Shown here: piece after piece, positions 63,628 through 64,000 of the stretch | Layout of the letters: every line of letters begins with the position of its first letter | Numbering within the stretch: position 1 is the first letter of the stretch | From: an uncultured Bacteroidota bacterium | GTDB taxonomy: Bacteria > Bacteroidota > Bacteroidia > Chitinophagales > Chitinophagaceae | Length of the DNA: 64,000 nt | Reading direction: 5' to 3' | Assembly: GCA_903835005.1 (NCBI GenBank) | Contig: CAILLK010000012.1 | Location: 1 to 64,000, forward strand | The notes under the pieces: generated by a model | What the model saw: only the letters and a program-made list of their open reading frames with translations | Told to the model about the DNA's origin: nothing | Databases searched by the model: none | Translations under genes and position numbers: made by a program

Positions 63628-63739
63628 GTATTCCGTCTATTCCACAACCAGGCTCCTTGTTGCAATAATTCTATTGTTATCCTGAAATAAGACATCCGAT
63701 TGTTATCATTAATTTAATAATAAGGTTGCATTACACTTG

Positions 63740-63747
63740 TAATTTTG
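63740..63747 (+). promoter_or_regulatory. -7 promoter box of the PLD-like gene
   Basis: TAATTTTG matches TAnnTTTG perfectly, 20 bases before the ATG at 63768. Confidence 0.42.
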
Positions 63748-63767
63748 GCATCTGATATTAATATTAT

Positions 63768-64000
63768 ATGATTAAAAAAAGGAAGATAATGTGCTTTTTG
63801 CCGATGGTGTTTTTAATATTTTGTCTTCATAACTACGCATGGGGACAAGCTAAAATAAAGGCATATTTCAATAGTCCGGTAAACATTTCGGCGTCAACCG
63901 GTGTAAATGCAGTATATCTTCCTTCGGGCAGCATGGCTGACACTATAGTTGCTTATATAAACCGTGCTCAATCCAGTGTTGATATTGCACAATATGATTA
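63768..64000 (+). CDS. Secreted phospholipase D-like protein, 3' end beyond the window
   Basis: Only 77 codons are present. Residues 1-28 are a signal peptide (KKRKIMCFLPMVFLIFCL, then NYAWGQ). The mature part reads KAYFNSPVNISASTGVNAVYLPSGSMADTIVAYINRAQSSVDIAQYD, in which the end corresponds to the first strand of a PLD-type nuclease/phosphodiesterase domain. The catalytic HKD motifs would lie beyond the edge. Similar Bacteroidota proteins often end in a T9SS domain, which cannot be seen here. Confidence 0.75.
   Translation, partial: MIKKRKIMCFLPMVFLIFCLHNYAWGQAKIKAYFNSPVNISASTGVNAVYLPSGSMADTIVAYINRAQSSVDIAQYD

Noticed and set aside
1-64000. tRNA and rRNA genes
   Set aside because: I looked through the gaps between genes for cloverleaf-like sequences and rRNA motifs and saw none; a covariance-model search would be decisive.

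Overview
This 64 kb window is chromosomal DNA from a member of the Bacteroidota, most likely near the Chitinophagaceae. The placement is inferred, because no rRNA or tRNA gene is visible. It rests on type IX secretion (T9SS) C-terminal sorting domains, a TonB-dependent receptor with a CarboxypepD_reg-like N-terminus, a fused CrtYcd-type lycopene cyclase beside CrtZ, and many perfect copies of the Bacteroidota -7 promoter box TAnnTTTG just upstream of genes.

Layout. 0-7 kb: the 3' end of a group II intron, yicC, an EnvC-like murein hydrolase activator, an MBL-fold/double-rhodanese protein, a histidine kinase-response regulator pair and a broken REP-associated transposase. 7-12 kb: two tandem paralogous small secreted Cys/His-rich proteins, an outer-membrane barrel protein and a T9SS-exported PKD-like protein, all on the minus strand. 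11-17 kb: VF530-type protein, ArsR-type regulator, tsaB, ridA, a RES-Xre toxin-antitoxin pair and glnS. 17-24 kb: an ABC exporter with an NTP_transf_5 protein, divergent from a polytopic membrane protein, a SET-domain methyltransferase and a class I methyltransferase; then an APH-type kinase and a small barrel protein. 24.5-25 kb holds no gene but three degenerate copies of a ~140 bp hairpin repeat. 26-36 kb: a TolC-adaptor-RND-RND operon. 36-48 kb: a TMTC-like GT-C/TPR protein, an NHL-repeat T9SS protein, two GT-C membrane proteins, class I aldolase, an atypical nucleoside hydrolase and a c-type heme lipoprotein. 48-52 kb: a TonB-dependent receptor.

51.6-59.7 kb is the most coherent module. 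A CarH-like MerR/B12-binding regulator heads a tightly overlapping carotenoid operon (crtI, crtB, an unknown gene, idi, an SRPBCC gene, crtZ, crtYcd). Immediately upstream are GTP cyclohydrolase I and a PTPS-type pterin synthase, divergent from an unusual SDR. The inferred picture is light-responsive production of a zeaxanthin-type carotenoid together with an unconjugated pterin.

59.7-64 kb: a GlxA-type AraC regulator, then a plus-strand set of small stress or environmental genes (SnoaL-like, VOC, DinB, SRPBCC, ArsR, SRPBCC). The ArsR block is preceded by three evenly spaced dyads that look like operators. The window ends in a phospholipase D-like gene cut off by the edge.
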